Shown: piece by piece, positions 35,193-42,948 of the stretch | Layout of the letters: each line of letters begins with the position of its first letter | Numbering within the stretch: the first letter of the stretch is position 1 | Assembly (NCBI GenBank): GCA_038529355.1 | Contig: JBCBDU010000003.1 | Location: forward strand, 1 to 64,000 | Direction of reading: 5' to 3' | DNA length: 64,000 nt | Origin: CALBPI01 sp038529355 | Lineage (GTDB): Bacteria; Pseudomonadota; Gammaproteobacteria; Steroidobacterales; Woeseiaceae | The notes under the pieces: generated by a model | Database searches by the model: none | Told to the model about the DNA's origin: nothing | What the model saw: the letters and a program-made list of their open reading frames with translations, nothing else | Made by a program: the position numbers and the translations under genes

Positions 35193-35479
35193 CTTTGGTG
35201 ATCGAAGCGCATAATGGATAATCCTGTTCGGCTAGCGGCTTATTTCCATGGCGTGCTGTTAACAGTTCCGCAAGGTATCTATCAGAGCGTATCGGTGGAG
35301 ACCGTCGCTTAAACAAAAGCGCTATGCATGGTGTTGCTGTAGAGTCCGTTGGCGCCAACGCGGGATGACTGAGTATGCGGATATCCGCTCGCGTACAGAC
35401 TCAGTTAACTTTTCTTGCCGTGACCGACGATCGCAGCTCTAGGCTGCCAAACAGTATTCGCCAGTAAGCAGACGAGGCC
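35193..35479. other. Gene-free stretch before rlmG
   Basis: About 290 bases with no credible reading frame, repeat or clear promoter hexamers. It presumably contains the rlmG promoter. Confidence 0.4.
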
Positions 35480-36709
35480 ATGCACACCGAGACACAACTC
35501 AAACTTGCCGAACATGCACTGACGTTGCATCGCTACCCAGTGCGCGAACGGGAACCACTCCGAGCGTGGGATGCTGCCGATGAGTATCTGCTGTCGCATG
35601 TGATCGACAACGAGAGCCAGCGCGCGCCGCGCCACATACTCGTTTTCAATGATGCCTATGGCGCACTGACCCTCGGGTTACATTATTTGTCCGCGCTCGA
35701 CGATGCCGCGCTGACGATCGTTTCCGACTCGGTTATCGCTCACGCGGCTTTGACGCAAAACGCCAACCGCAACGGCGTGGACGCGAATCGCTTCACGCTC
35801 ACCACCAGCGCCGAGTTCTCTGCGACCGCGTCGCCAACGCGCTACGATTTACTATTGATTAAGATCCCCAAGAGTCTAGGGCAGCTTGAAGGAAACTTGC
35901 GCGCTGCACGCTCCAGACTCGACGCTGATGCCCGGGTGATGGGTGCCGGCATGGTCAAGCATGTGCACAATTCAACACTGACGCTGTTTGAGAGCACTGT
36001 TGGCAACACCAAGACATCGCTTGCAAGAAAGAAAGCCCGGCTGATTTTCAGCACACCGCAGACCGACACTGCCAACGTCACGGCAAACGCGGTCACACAG
36101 TTTGTTATCCCCACAGACATTAGCAAGACACCGGAGCCGGTCACATTGGCGTCGTTTCCCGGTGTTTTCTGTCACGGTAGTCTCGATTTCGGCACACAGT
36201 TCCTGCTGGAAAAGATGCGGATCCCGCAAAGGGCCGACCGGACTAAACCACTGAGCATTTTGGATCTCGGGTGTGGCACGGGTGCACTCGGACTGGTCGC
36301 AGCAAGACGCCTGGCGCGCTCGTCATCGCAAACACCAGTGACGGTCACGTTTGTCGATGAATCGTTTGCGGCGATTGCATCCGTGGAAGAAAGCCTGCGG
36401 CTTGCGCCTGCGGACGCCGCCAATCATCACTATCTAACACGCGCCGGGCATTGTCTTGAGGGCGTAGCGGATCAGTCGGTGGATTTAGTGCTGAACAACC
36501 CGCCGTTCCATGCCGGCGGCGCAAAGACTTCAGGTGTTGCGCTGGAAATGTTTGCAGAGGCCAAGCGCGTGCTAAAAACAGGCGGACAAATTCAGGTGGT
36601 CGGCAACCGCCATCTCGGTTACCACAAGCGCTTGCGGAACATTTTCGGCAACTGCGAGACAGTGGCGACTAACGACAAATTTGCAGTGCTACGTGCTGTG
36701 CGCGGATAG
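35480..36709 (+). CDS. rlmG: 23S rRNA (guanine-N2) methyltransferase RlmG
   Basis: Methylates N2 of G1835 in 23S rRNA using SAM. The 409 residues follow RlmG from end to end: LRAWDAADEYLL near the start, ILVFNDAYGALTLGL, an N-terminal pseudo-methyltransferase half (LLLIKIPKSLGQLEGNL), then the active half with the SAM motif ILDLGCGTGALGL and the catalytic NPPF in VLNNPPFHAGG. The end, RNIFGNCETVATNDKFAVLRAVR, matches RlmG rather than RsmC. It is a single gene with its own upstream region, cytoplasmic, and slightly longer than the Escherichia coli protein. Confidence 0.93.
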   Translation: MHTETQLKLAEHALTLHRYPVREREPLRAWDAADEYLLSHVIDNESQRAPRHILVFNDAYGALTLGLHYLSALDDAALTIVSDSVIAHAALTQNANRNGVDANRFTLTTSAEFSATASPTRYDLLLIKIPKSLGQLEGNLRAARSRLDADARVMGAGMVKHVHNSTLTLFESTVGNTKTSLARKKARLIFSTPQTDTANVTANAVTQFVIPTDISKTPEPVTLASFPGVFCHGSLDFGTQFLLEKMRIPQRADRTKPLSILDLGCGTGALGLVAARRLARSSSQTPVTVTFVDESFAAIASVEESLRLAPADAANHHYLTRAGHCLEGVADQSVDLVLNNPPFHAGGAKTSGVALEMFAEAKRVLKTGGQIQVVGNRHLGYHKRLRNIFGNCETVATNDKFAVLRAVRG

Positions 36710-36769
36710 CTTTATGCAGGTCAGTCGGTCTCGTTCATGTGTGCGCCAACGGACAGGCAAAACCCCATA

Positions 36770-36783
36770 CGAATAGCTATTCG
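36770..36783. repeat. 14-bp palindrome after rlmG
   Basis: CGAATAGCTATTCG is a perfect palindrome 60 bases past the rlmG stop, in a 257-base gap between converging genes. It has no T run, and no function is assigned. Confidence 0.3.
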
Positions 36784-36912
36784 CAAGCCAGTAGGATGCG
36801 CCGATGCACAGAAATAAAATCTACAGACGGATCTCTCGATAGGCGGCATTGATCGGCAACGCTTTTCAAGGCGCTCCATCGGGCTTGCCAGGGTTCAAAG
36901 TCTTATCATCAA

Positions 36913-36958
36913 AATTGGCAGTACCAAGAGCGGCTATCCGCTCCCGGCACTGCCAATT
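36913..36958 (-). terminator. Large hairpin after the FG-GAP lipoprotein gene
   Basis: AATTGGCAGT (36913-36922) pairs with ACTGCCAATT (36949-36958); an inner GAGCGG/CCGCTC stem extends it. On the minus strand it lies just past the stop of the leftward gene and is followed by TTTTGATGAT, a short U-rich tail. It may also stop rlmG transcripts. Confidence 0.7.
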
Positions 36959-36966
36959 GACGCGCG

Positions 36967-39327
36967 CTAAGGCGCCTCGACGACAACCGAAGTCGCAAGG
37001 TCCGACGCACCTTCAGGTTGCGCAATAGCATCGCTGACCACCGAACCTGAGAAAATCACGAGTCCGCCGTTGTCGATACCTGCGACTTCGCTACCTGCCA
37101 GCTGGCTCGCCGTGCCAATTTCCAGCGCCGCATCGCCATTCAGATCAATCGCAAACAACTGGCGACCGGTGCGCACGCCGCTGCCGTAACCCTGCAACAC
37201 GCGAACCAGCGCAGCGAGCGGATCAGTGCTATTGATCGTCACGTCGGGCGTGCCAGCGGCCGTTACGTTGGCGTTGCTGAACACCAGCAGATGACCTGCC
37301 TCTTTGCGACTCAATGGTTCGGCGTTCGGTACTGCGATCATCAACTCATCGCCGGCGGCACCATCTGCATTGCCGATCCAAGTCACTGCAACAGGGTCTA
37401 CATCAATTGTTTGCGCAGCCTCAGAGCCAATGTCGCTAAACGCAGCACCGTCGGTGGCGGTAATGTTGGTCAGATCGATGTCGTTCGCGGTCCCGAAGTG
37501 CGCCGACAACGCCGACCCATAGACCACCGTTGCCACACGTGACACGCCCGCGTTGCCGGTATGCCCAATCGCAATATCGGCAAGACCGTCAGCATCAAGG
37601 TCGCCCGCGGTAGCCAGCGAATCGACTGTCACTTCCTCAACGGTCGCCTCGATCACCCGATTGTCGTTGGCATCAGAGGAGAAATTGACAACCGCTGCAT
37701 TACCTTTCGCCTGCGCGATCAGTGCGCCGTCGGCAACAAACACGCCACTGGCAAACGACGGTTCGAGCCCCGCGCCGGCAACCACAAGCTCCGGCACATC
37801 GTCGCTGTTCAGGTCGTCGATAACGCCAACGCGCTGACCGGTTTGCTGAATCACCGCTAACCCGGTCAACTCACTGCGCAGCTCGATTGCCTCGGCATTC
37901 GTTGCGCTCGACAAATCCAGACTGCTGCCGGCAGCCACCAACGCGTCACCGAAGATGGCAAGCGAGCGATTCTGGCTGGGCAGCCCCAAAATGATTTCAT
38001 TTTGGTTATCGCCATCGAAATCGGCACCGGTTCCGACCACATCGGTAGCCGCACCTCGCACAACACCACCAATAGCGACACCATCGGTCGCGGGCAACGC
38101 TGTCAATGACACACTATCGGTCGTACCGCGCACAAGCGAACTACCCCAGACGAGATAGGCGAGCGGGCCGTTATCCTGGTCGATCGGGTCAATGCTGTTC
38201 GGGTCGCGCTGCATCAGGATCAGAAGATCGTCCAGACCATCATTATCGACATCGCCGACGTCCACGCCGGTCATTCGGCTGATGCGCCCGGCGCCATCCT
38301 GTCGATCATCGCCAGTGAACACAACGCGTTCGGCCGCCAGCAAATCGGCGACCTGCAGATCGGCACCTTGCGTGGCCAGCGCGTCGCGCAACGCCGCACC
38401 CCACAACAATAGTCCGTTATCGACACCGCCGAAATCCGTCGCGAGTGCGACAAAGACCTCGTCGACACCATCACCATCTATGTCACCGACGTTAGTAGCA
38501 GTATCGCCGACGGTGTTGAGTGTGTCCTCACCGGTGATACGCACCGCATCGCCGATGAGACTCGGCAGATCCACAAGACGGATCACGACATCACCAAAGC
38601 CCTGATTGACGCCGTCGGTTGCCGAGACCGTGACGGTGATCGGATCCTGCGTGCCCTCGACTTCGGCATCGAACGGGATCACGACACTGAGCGCACCGGT
38701 TGTCGCATCTACAGAAAACGCGTTGACCAGTCGATCGGCATTGACGACCTCACCCAACTTGGAAACCTGCGACAACTGATAGTCACTAACTGCCGCGCCT
38801 TCCGGGTCGACACCAACGAAAGTGACGATCAAGCCCGTCTGGTTTTCATTGAGCTGGAACTCGGGGAGCTGAGCGAACTCAGGTCCCTCATCAACGTCTG
38901 TAACCGTCACGGTAATCGTTTCGGTGACCGTGTTGGTGCCGTCCGATAACTCAACTTGCTGTTCGTAGACATTGTCGCCATTACCGTCCAGCGGATCCTC
39001 GAAATTGAATGCGCCGTCGTCCGTGTTTGCCGTTACGCGGCCATTGGCCGTGTCCAGCACGAACAACCCGCTATCGCCGCCAGCGATGACACGGATCGTC
39101 ACCGTCGCGTTATCCGGGTCCGTCACATCGAGCGTGAAATCGATCGTCTGGTTTTCGACGAACGTGAAGTCGGTCGCCCTGGAAAATTGCGGAGGTTGGT
39201 TGGTAGTGCCACCACCGCCACCGCTGCCGCCGCCGTTACTACCGCCGCCACCGCCACCGCAAGCAGTCAAAACCAATGCACACGCACCGATCAGCGATCC
39301 GCGGATCACTTGCATACCATTCAACAT
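36967..39327 (-). CDS. Cadherin/FG-GAP repeat lipoprotein
   Basis: 786 residues. The signal peptide ends in lipobox LTAC, and the mature protein opens with a Cys-poly(Gly/Ser) linker of about 20 residues. Two cadherin-like Ig domains follow (QPPQFSRATDFTFVENQTI and EFQLNENQTGLIVTFVGVDPEG). After that come about seven FG-GAP/integrin-alpha-type propeller blades with calcium-binding DxDxDG loops (VGDIDGDGVDEVF, VGDVDNDGLDDLL, GADFDGDNQNEII, AGDLDADGLADIA). A surface-exposed adhesion or matrix role is likely. The ATG at 39327 has AGGGA ten bases upstream; a longer frame begins at 39417. It diverges from the thioredoxin operon. Confidence 0.83.
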   Translation of the reverse strand: MLNGMQVIRGSLIGACALVLTACGGGGGGSNGGGSGGGGGTTNQPPQFSRATDFTFVENQTIDFTLDVTDPDNATVTIRVIAGGDSGLFVLDTANGRVTANTDDGAFNFEDPLDGNGDNVYEQQVELSDGTNTVTETITVTVTDVDEGPEFAQLPEFQLNENQTGLIVTFVGVDPEGAAVSDYQLSQVSKLGEVVNADRLVNAFSVDATTGALSVVIPFDAEVEGTQDPITVTVSATDGVNQGFGDVVIRLVDLPSLIGDAVRITGEDTLNTVGDTATNVGDIDGDGVDEVFVALATDFGGVDNGLLLWGAALRDALATQGADLQVADLLAAERVVFTGDDRQDGAGRISRMTGVDVGDVDNDGLDDLLILMQRDPNSIDPIDQDNGPLAYLVWGSSLVRGTTDSVSLTALPATDGVAIGGVVRGAATDVVGTGADFDGDNQNEIILGLPSQNRSLAIFGDALVAAGSSLDLSSATNAEAIELRSELTGLAVIQQTGQRVGVIDDLNSDDVPELVVAGAGLEPSFASGVFVADGALIAQAKGNAAVVNFSSDANDNRVIEATVEEVTVDSLATAGDLDADGLADIAIGHTGNAGVSRVATVVYGSALSAHFGTANDIDLTNITATDGAAFSDIGSEAAQTIDVDPVAVTWIGNADGAAGDELMIAVPNAEPLSRKEAGHLLVFSNANVTAAGTPDVTINSTDPLAALVRVLQGYGSGVRTGRQLFAIDLNGDAALEIGTASQLAGSEVAGIDNGGLVIFSGSVVSDAIAQPEGASDLATSVVVEAP

Positions 39328-39523
39328 AAGTCTGAAATCCCTCACACGCGATTTTTCTTTTTGTTTGAGTTTAGCGTCAACCGCGATTCTTGTGCAGGGG
39401 AAAAGCATGCATCGCACGATAGTAGTAAAGAGAACAGCGACGCTCGCAAAGGACGCAAATGCAACTCCTGACGAAGCAACCGGGTTTAACCCTGTAATCG
39501 ACGACGTTTTGGTTAGTGATTTG

Positions 39524-39539
39524 TGTGATGACTGTCACA
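39524..39539. promoter_or_regulatory. CRP/Vfr-type binding site
   Basis: TGTGA-TGACTG-TCACA is an exact match to the cAMP receptor protein palindrome TGTGA-N6-TCACA. It lies 112 bases before the thioredoxin gene at 39652 and 197 bases before the leftward lipoprotein gene. Either or both could be controlled by it. No clear -10 was assigned. Confidence 0.65.
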
Positions 39540-39651
39540 TCAGACCCCTGAGACGTTACGTAATCTCGTCGAGCGATCCGAAAAAACGGCTCGTGAACGC
39601 TCAAAAAATGATTTTTGAGACGCTCAGTCACGCATCCATTTAGGTGAAACC

Positions 39652-40224
39652 ATGTCCGCAAGTGCTTCGACAAAGACCACTGTCAGCCACGCTTCAGTCG
39701 CGAGAGTTGCAGAACCGTTGGCTAAAAAAACCTTCGCGTTGTTGCTTGCTATGACATTGCTCGCGCAATCAGCATTTGCGGTCGAGGTAGGCGAAACGCT
39801 GCCGAAGTTGAGTCTGCCGCTGTTGATCGATGGCGCACAGAGCGATCGCGTAGAGCTCAGTGCTTCCTTCGCCGGGAAGCTGGTGTATGTTGATGTGTGG
39901 GCCTCGTGGTGCGGGCCGTGCCGCCAATCGATGCCGATTCTGAACGACATCCGCAACGAATTCGCTGATCGCGGTTTCGAGGTAGTCGCCGTCAATGTCG
40001 ACGAGAAACTGTCGGATGCCCTCAAGTTCTTGCGTAAGCGGCCTGTCGATTATCCCATTCTCCTGGATCCGAAAGGGTCGCTGCCTCGCACCTACGAACT
40101 GGTGGCTATGCCGACGTCATACCTGGTCGGGCCAGACGGTGTTGTGCTCTACAAACATGTCGGTTTCAAGAAGTCCGATGTCGAAAACATCAGAAACACG
40201 ATCGAAGCCTTTTTACCGGAGTAG
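39652..40224 (+). CDS. TlpA-like exported thioredoxin
   Basis: 190 residues. A long N-terminal export segment has its hydrophobic core at about residues 28-40 and is cut near AFAVEVG. The thioredoxin fold follows, with active site C87-G-P-C90 in WASWCGPCRQSMP and cis-Pro in VAMPTSYLVG. This is the reductive TlpA/ResA type that keeps envelope cysteines or haem sites reduced. AGGTGA lies six bases before the ATG. It is the first gene of a four-gene operon; the next gene begins four bases after its stop and encodes a small lipoprotein with a Cys-rich tail, a plausible redox partner. Confidence 0.88.
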   Translation: MSASASTKTTVSHASVARVAEPLAKKTFALLLAMTLLAQSAFAVEVGETLPKLSLPLLIDGAQSDRVELSASFAGKLVYVDVWASWCGPCRQSMPILNDIRNEFADRGFEVVAVNVDEKLSDALKFLRKRPVDYPILLDPKGSLPRTYELVAMPTSYLVGPDGVVLYKHVGFKKSDVENIRNTIEAFLPE

Positions 40225-40228
40225 TGCA

Positions 40229-40450
40229 ATGATCAGCCGCTTACGTCTATGTCTTATTGCGAGCCTCTGTGTACTATTCGGTACCGGTTGCGCAACGGTG
40301 GAACCGTGGGAAAAAGGCTACCTGGCGCGTGAGGAAATGACGCTAACGCCAGATCCGCTAGCAGCAACCCTTAGCGATCATATTTTCTTCTCAAAGGAAG
40401 CATCCTCTTCAGGCTCAAGCGCGTCTGGCAGCGGCTGCGGATGCAATTGA
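40229..40450 (+). CDS. DUF4266 small lipoprotein
   Basis: 73 residues. Lipobox GTGC at the end of the signal peptide is followed by ATVEPWEKGYLAREEMTL, then LSDHIFFSKEA, a Ser/Gly spacer, and the terminal GCGCN. The PWE..YLA..M, HIFFSKE and C-terminal CGC elements define DUF4266. The mature protein is thus a lipidated peptide with two cysteines at its extreme end, adjacent to a thioredoxin and an ApbE gene. The function is unknown. I infer that the CGC tail is a redox, metal or modification site. It lies four bases after the thioredoxin stop, with GGAG just upstream. Confidence 0.85.
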   Translation: MISRLRLCLIASLCVLFGTGCATVEPWEKGYLAREEMTLTPDPLAATLSDHIFFSKEASSSGSSASGSGCGCN

Positions 40451-40487
40451 ACACACGTCGCGACACGGGTACAGGTGCAGTCTAGGT

Positions 40488-41666
40488 ATGGTTACCAAAC
40501 GAACCGGCAGTAAAGCGCTGTTGGCCTTGACCGCTGCGTCTATGGGGCTGCCTGCGTTAGCACCCAAGTCGGCGCGGGCGCAAACCCAGCCAGAGGGTTT
40601 CTCGGCGAGTTATCGCCATTCGCAATACTCGGAAGGTGAACAACCGGCAACGCAGTCAGCTACCGGCGCCGTCGAGCGTTTCGACATCACCGTTCAACAA
40701 TTGCATCTGCAGACGCCGATGTTCGGGAATGCAGCAGTCACCGTCGACCTGGTGTCGGAGACTTTATCTGGTGCATCTCCGTGGTTTATTACCCCTGGTG
40801 TAGACGGCGAGCCCGTGCAAACGATGAGCGGCGCGACTATTGACGAGCAACGAGACGAAATCAACGTTGCCACCAACCTGTTCAGTGAGCACGCGCGCAC
40901 GGGTATGGGATTCTCGTACTCAACCGAGAACGACTACGAGTCTTTTGGCGTACGCTTCAGTCATTCTTCCTACTCGGATGACAAGAACTCCACTGTCGAT
41001 TTCGCCATTGGTGGTTCTGTAGATTCGATTACGCCGACGCAGGCCGAAGGTATCACTCGCGTCATAGAAGAAGGCAAGACGAATTTCTATGGCTCGGTCG
41101 GATTTTCTCATGTGTTCAACAAAACACTGTTGATCGGGGTTAGCGGCAGCTATTCCGTCTTTGAGGGCTTTCTCTCGGATCCGTACAAATTGGTCTTCGT
41201 GGCCGGTGATCTGCTGCCTGATGCCAGACCAGAAGACAGGCAACAAGCAGCATTCGATGTACGTGTCCGCAAGTATTTGCCAAGTTACGATGTCGCCTTG
41301 CACTCGGACTATCGCTACTATACGGACACGTTTGGGGTCGTCTCGAACACGCTGAAGCTCGGCGCGTTCAAGAATATTGGTTCATGGCAGGTATCGCTAG
41401 GCGTGCGCGCGTATCTCCAGGACTCCGCCAACTTCCACGCCAACTTTTTTGAGTCAGAAAGGCAGGATGGCTACTATTCCAGTGACTACCGACTTTCCGA
41501 ATTTCAATCGCTGAGTTTTAGCGCAGGCATCAAGAAGGACTTTGGCTTCGGTGCGATCAGGCTAAACTACGAAAACTATGAGAGCACAGGTGAAGGTGAT
41601 ACGCCGAATCCCGGTTTGGTTGATTTCGAACTGGTTTCTGTCGGTATCGAGTTTTCGATCAAGTAG
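40488..41666 (+). CDS. DUF3570 exported beta-rich protein
   Basis: 392 residues of the DUF3570 family. A signal-like N-terminus has a basic start (MVTKRTGSK) and ends at ARAQ. The rest is alternating beta sequence with many aromatic residues and an outer-membrane-barrel look (FSASYRHSQYSEGEQ, LHSDYRYYTDTFG), ending in SVGIEFSIK. From memory, DUF3570 genes usually stand next to DUF4266 and ApbE genes. An outer-membrane barrel is my inference from the strand pattern. It starts 37 bases after the DUF4266 stop and 27 bases before apbE. Confidence 0.83.
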   Translation: MVTKRTGSKALLALTAASMGLPALAPKSARAQTQPEGFSASYRHSQYSEGEQPATQSATGAVERFDITVQQLHLQTPMFGNAAVTVDLVSETLSGASPWFITPGVDGEPVQTMSGATIDEQRDEINVATNLFSEHARTGMGFSYSTENDYESFGVRFSHSSYSDDKNSTVDFAIGGSVDSITPTQAEGITRVIEEGKTNFYGSVGFSHVFNKTLLIGVSGSYSVFEGFLSDPYKLVFVAGDLLPDARPEDRQQAAFDVRVRKYLPSYDVALHSDYRYYTDTFGVVSNTLKLGAFKNIGSWQVSLGVRAYLQDSANFHANFFESERQDGYYSSDYRLSEFQSLSFSAGIKKDFGFGAIRLNYENYESTGEGDTPNPGLVDFELVSVGIEFSIK

Positions 41667-41693
41667 TCGATTGGCGCCAAGCGCCTGCGTTTC

Positions 41694-42626
41694 ATGACAA
41701 TGCGCTTCTCTCGTTCATTCAAGGCCATGGGCAGCCTCTGTGAATTGCAGATCTACACGCATGAGAAATCACGATCAGAAGAGATCTTCGAGGACTTGAT
41801 CGGCGAAGTCAGTCGCCTGGAAGACAAGTACTCTCGCTACAAGTCGACTAGCGTCATCTCACAGATCAATGCAGCGGCTGGGCAAGGGGCGCCGGTTTAC
41901 GTCGATAGCGAAACTGTGCAGTTGCTCGATTATGCAGACACGCTGTTCGCGGAAAGCGACGGCATGTTCGACATCACATCGGGAGTGCTTCGCGAAGTCT
42001 GGGATTTTCGCTCGGCGAAGTTACCGTCGGCAGCTGAAGTGCGTTCGGTGTTACCGTTGATTGGTTGGCAGAACGTTGACCGGGGTGACGACCAGATCTA
42101 CTTGCCACAGCAAGGCATGCAAATCGATTTCGGCGGATTTGCAAAAGAGTATGCCGTCGATGCTCTGGCAGCGCGTTGCATCGATCACGATATTCAGCAC
42201 GGCATCGTCAATCTCGGCGGCGATGTTCGCGTCGTTGGGCCGCATCCCGATGGCACGCCATGGCGAGTGGGTATCCAACACCCGAGGGCGCCTGCGAAAG
42301 CCATTTCAGTTGTTGAAGTCAGTCATGGTGCAGTGGCGACAAGCGGTGACTACGAGCGATTCATGTTGATCGACGGCAAACGCTATTGCCATCTTTTAAA
42401 CCCTGAAACAGGTCGCAGTATTCATCCGCAATTCGCGAGCGTTTCTATCATGGCCGACAGCTGCCTCGTAGCAGGTTCTTTCTCAACACTTGCGATGCTG
42501 AAGGGTGATGATGCAGCAGCGTGGATCGAGAGCACCGGACTGCCGCATCTGCTCGTCGATCAGTCGTTGCGCCTCAGCGGTACGGTGCATGCCGAATCCG
42601 ATACTGGTGAAACTACTCGGCGTTAA
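41694..42626 (+). CDS. apbE: FAD:protein FMN transferase, ApbE family
   Basis: Attaches FMN covalently to a Thr or Ser of target proteins. The 310 residues show the ApbE layout: FKAMGSLCELQIY at the N-terminus, LGGDVRVVG, the FAD/metal region VATSGDYERF and HLLNPETGRSI, then the Asp/Thr-site helix (ADSCLVAGSFSTLAMLKG). No signal peptide or lipobox is visible, unlike classical exported ApbE, so it may act before export. No FMN-binding domain (the usual target) is encoded nearby. It is the last gene of the thioredoxin-DUF4266-DUF3570 operon; the ribosome site is weak. Confidence 0.88.
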   Translation: MTMRFSRSFKAMGSLCELQIYTHEKSRSEEIFEDLIGEVSRLEDKYSRYKSTSVISQINAAAGQGAPVYVDSETVQLLDYADTLFAESDGMFDITSGVLREVWDFRSAKLPSAAEVRSVLPLIGWQNVDRGDDQIYLPQQGMQIDFGGFAKEYAVDALAARCIDHDIQHGIVNLGGDVRVVGPHPDGTPWRVGIQHPRAPAKAISVVEVSHGAVATSGDYERFMLIDGKRYCHLLNPETGRSIHPQFASVSIMADSCLVAGSFSTLAMLKGDDAAAWIESTGLPHLLVDQSLRLSGTVHAESDTGETTRR

Positions 42627-42948
42627 AAGACCGACCAAAAGTCAGTCAACCCGCACGAGCAACTTGCGATAAGAACAGCCGCGTTCCGCAGGTTTGCGCA
42701 TCTGACAAAAATGTCATTTTTGGCCTGTCTCTAATTACAGACGCTTTTTTTATTTTTGCAGCCGTAAGTTTCTAATTTTTGCGAACCAGTTCAATTTTTC
42801 AAAGTTGATGGGGTACTTATGTAAGGTGCGCGGAAACTGCGGGCGAGTCATCTGTACCTTGGGCGATCGTCGCAAAGCATTTGGTTCTCGAACGGTGTGG
42901 TTTAGCCCAGTCGTTCGGTGAAACGCGCAACAGATGAGGCACACGACA
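42627..42948. other. Gene-free AT-rich gap after apbE
   Basis: About 320 bases. TGACA-AAAA-TGTCA followed by TTTTT (about 42702-42721) forms a small hairpin and could terminate the apbE operon. The T-rich remainder probably carries the promoter of the next gene, whose GAGG ribosome site is at 42936-42939. No regulator site is identified. Confidence 0.4.

Noticed and set aside
36770..36783. 14-bp palindrome as a regulator site
   Set aside because: It lies between converging genes with no promoter beside it; listed only as a repeat.
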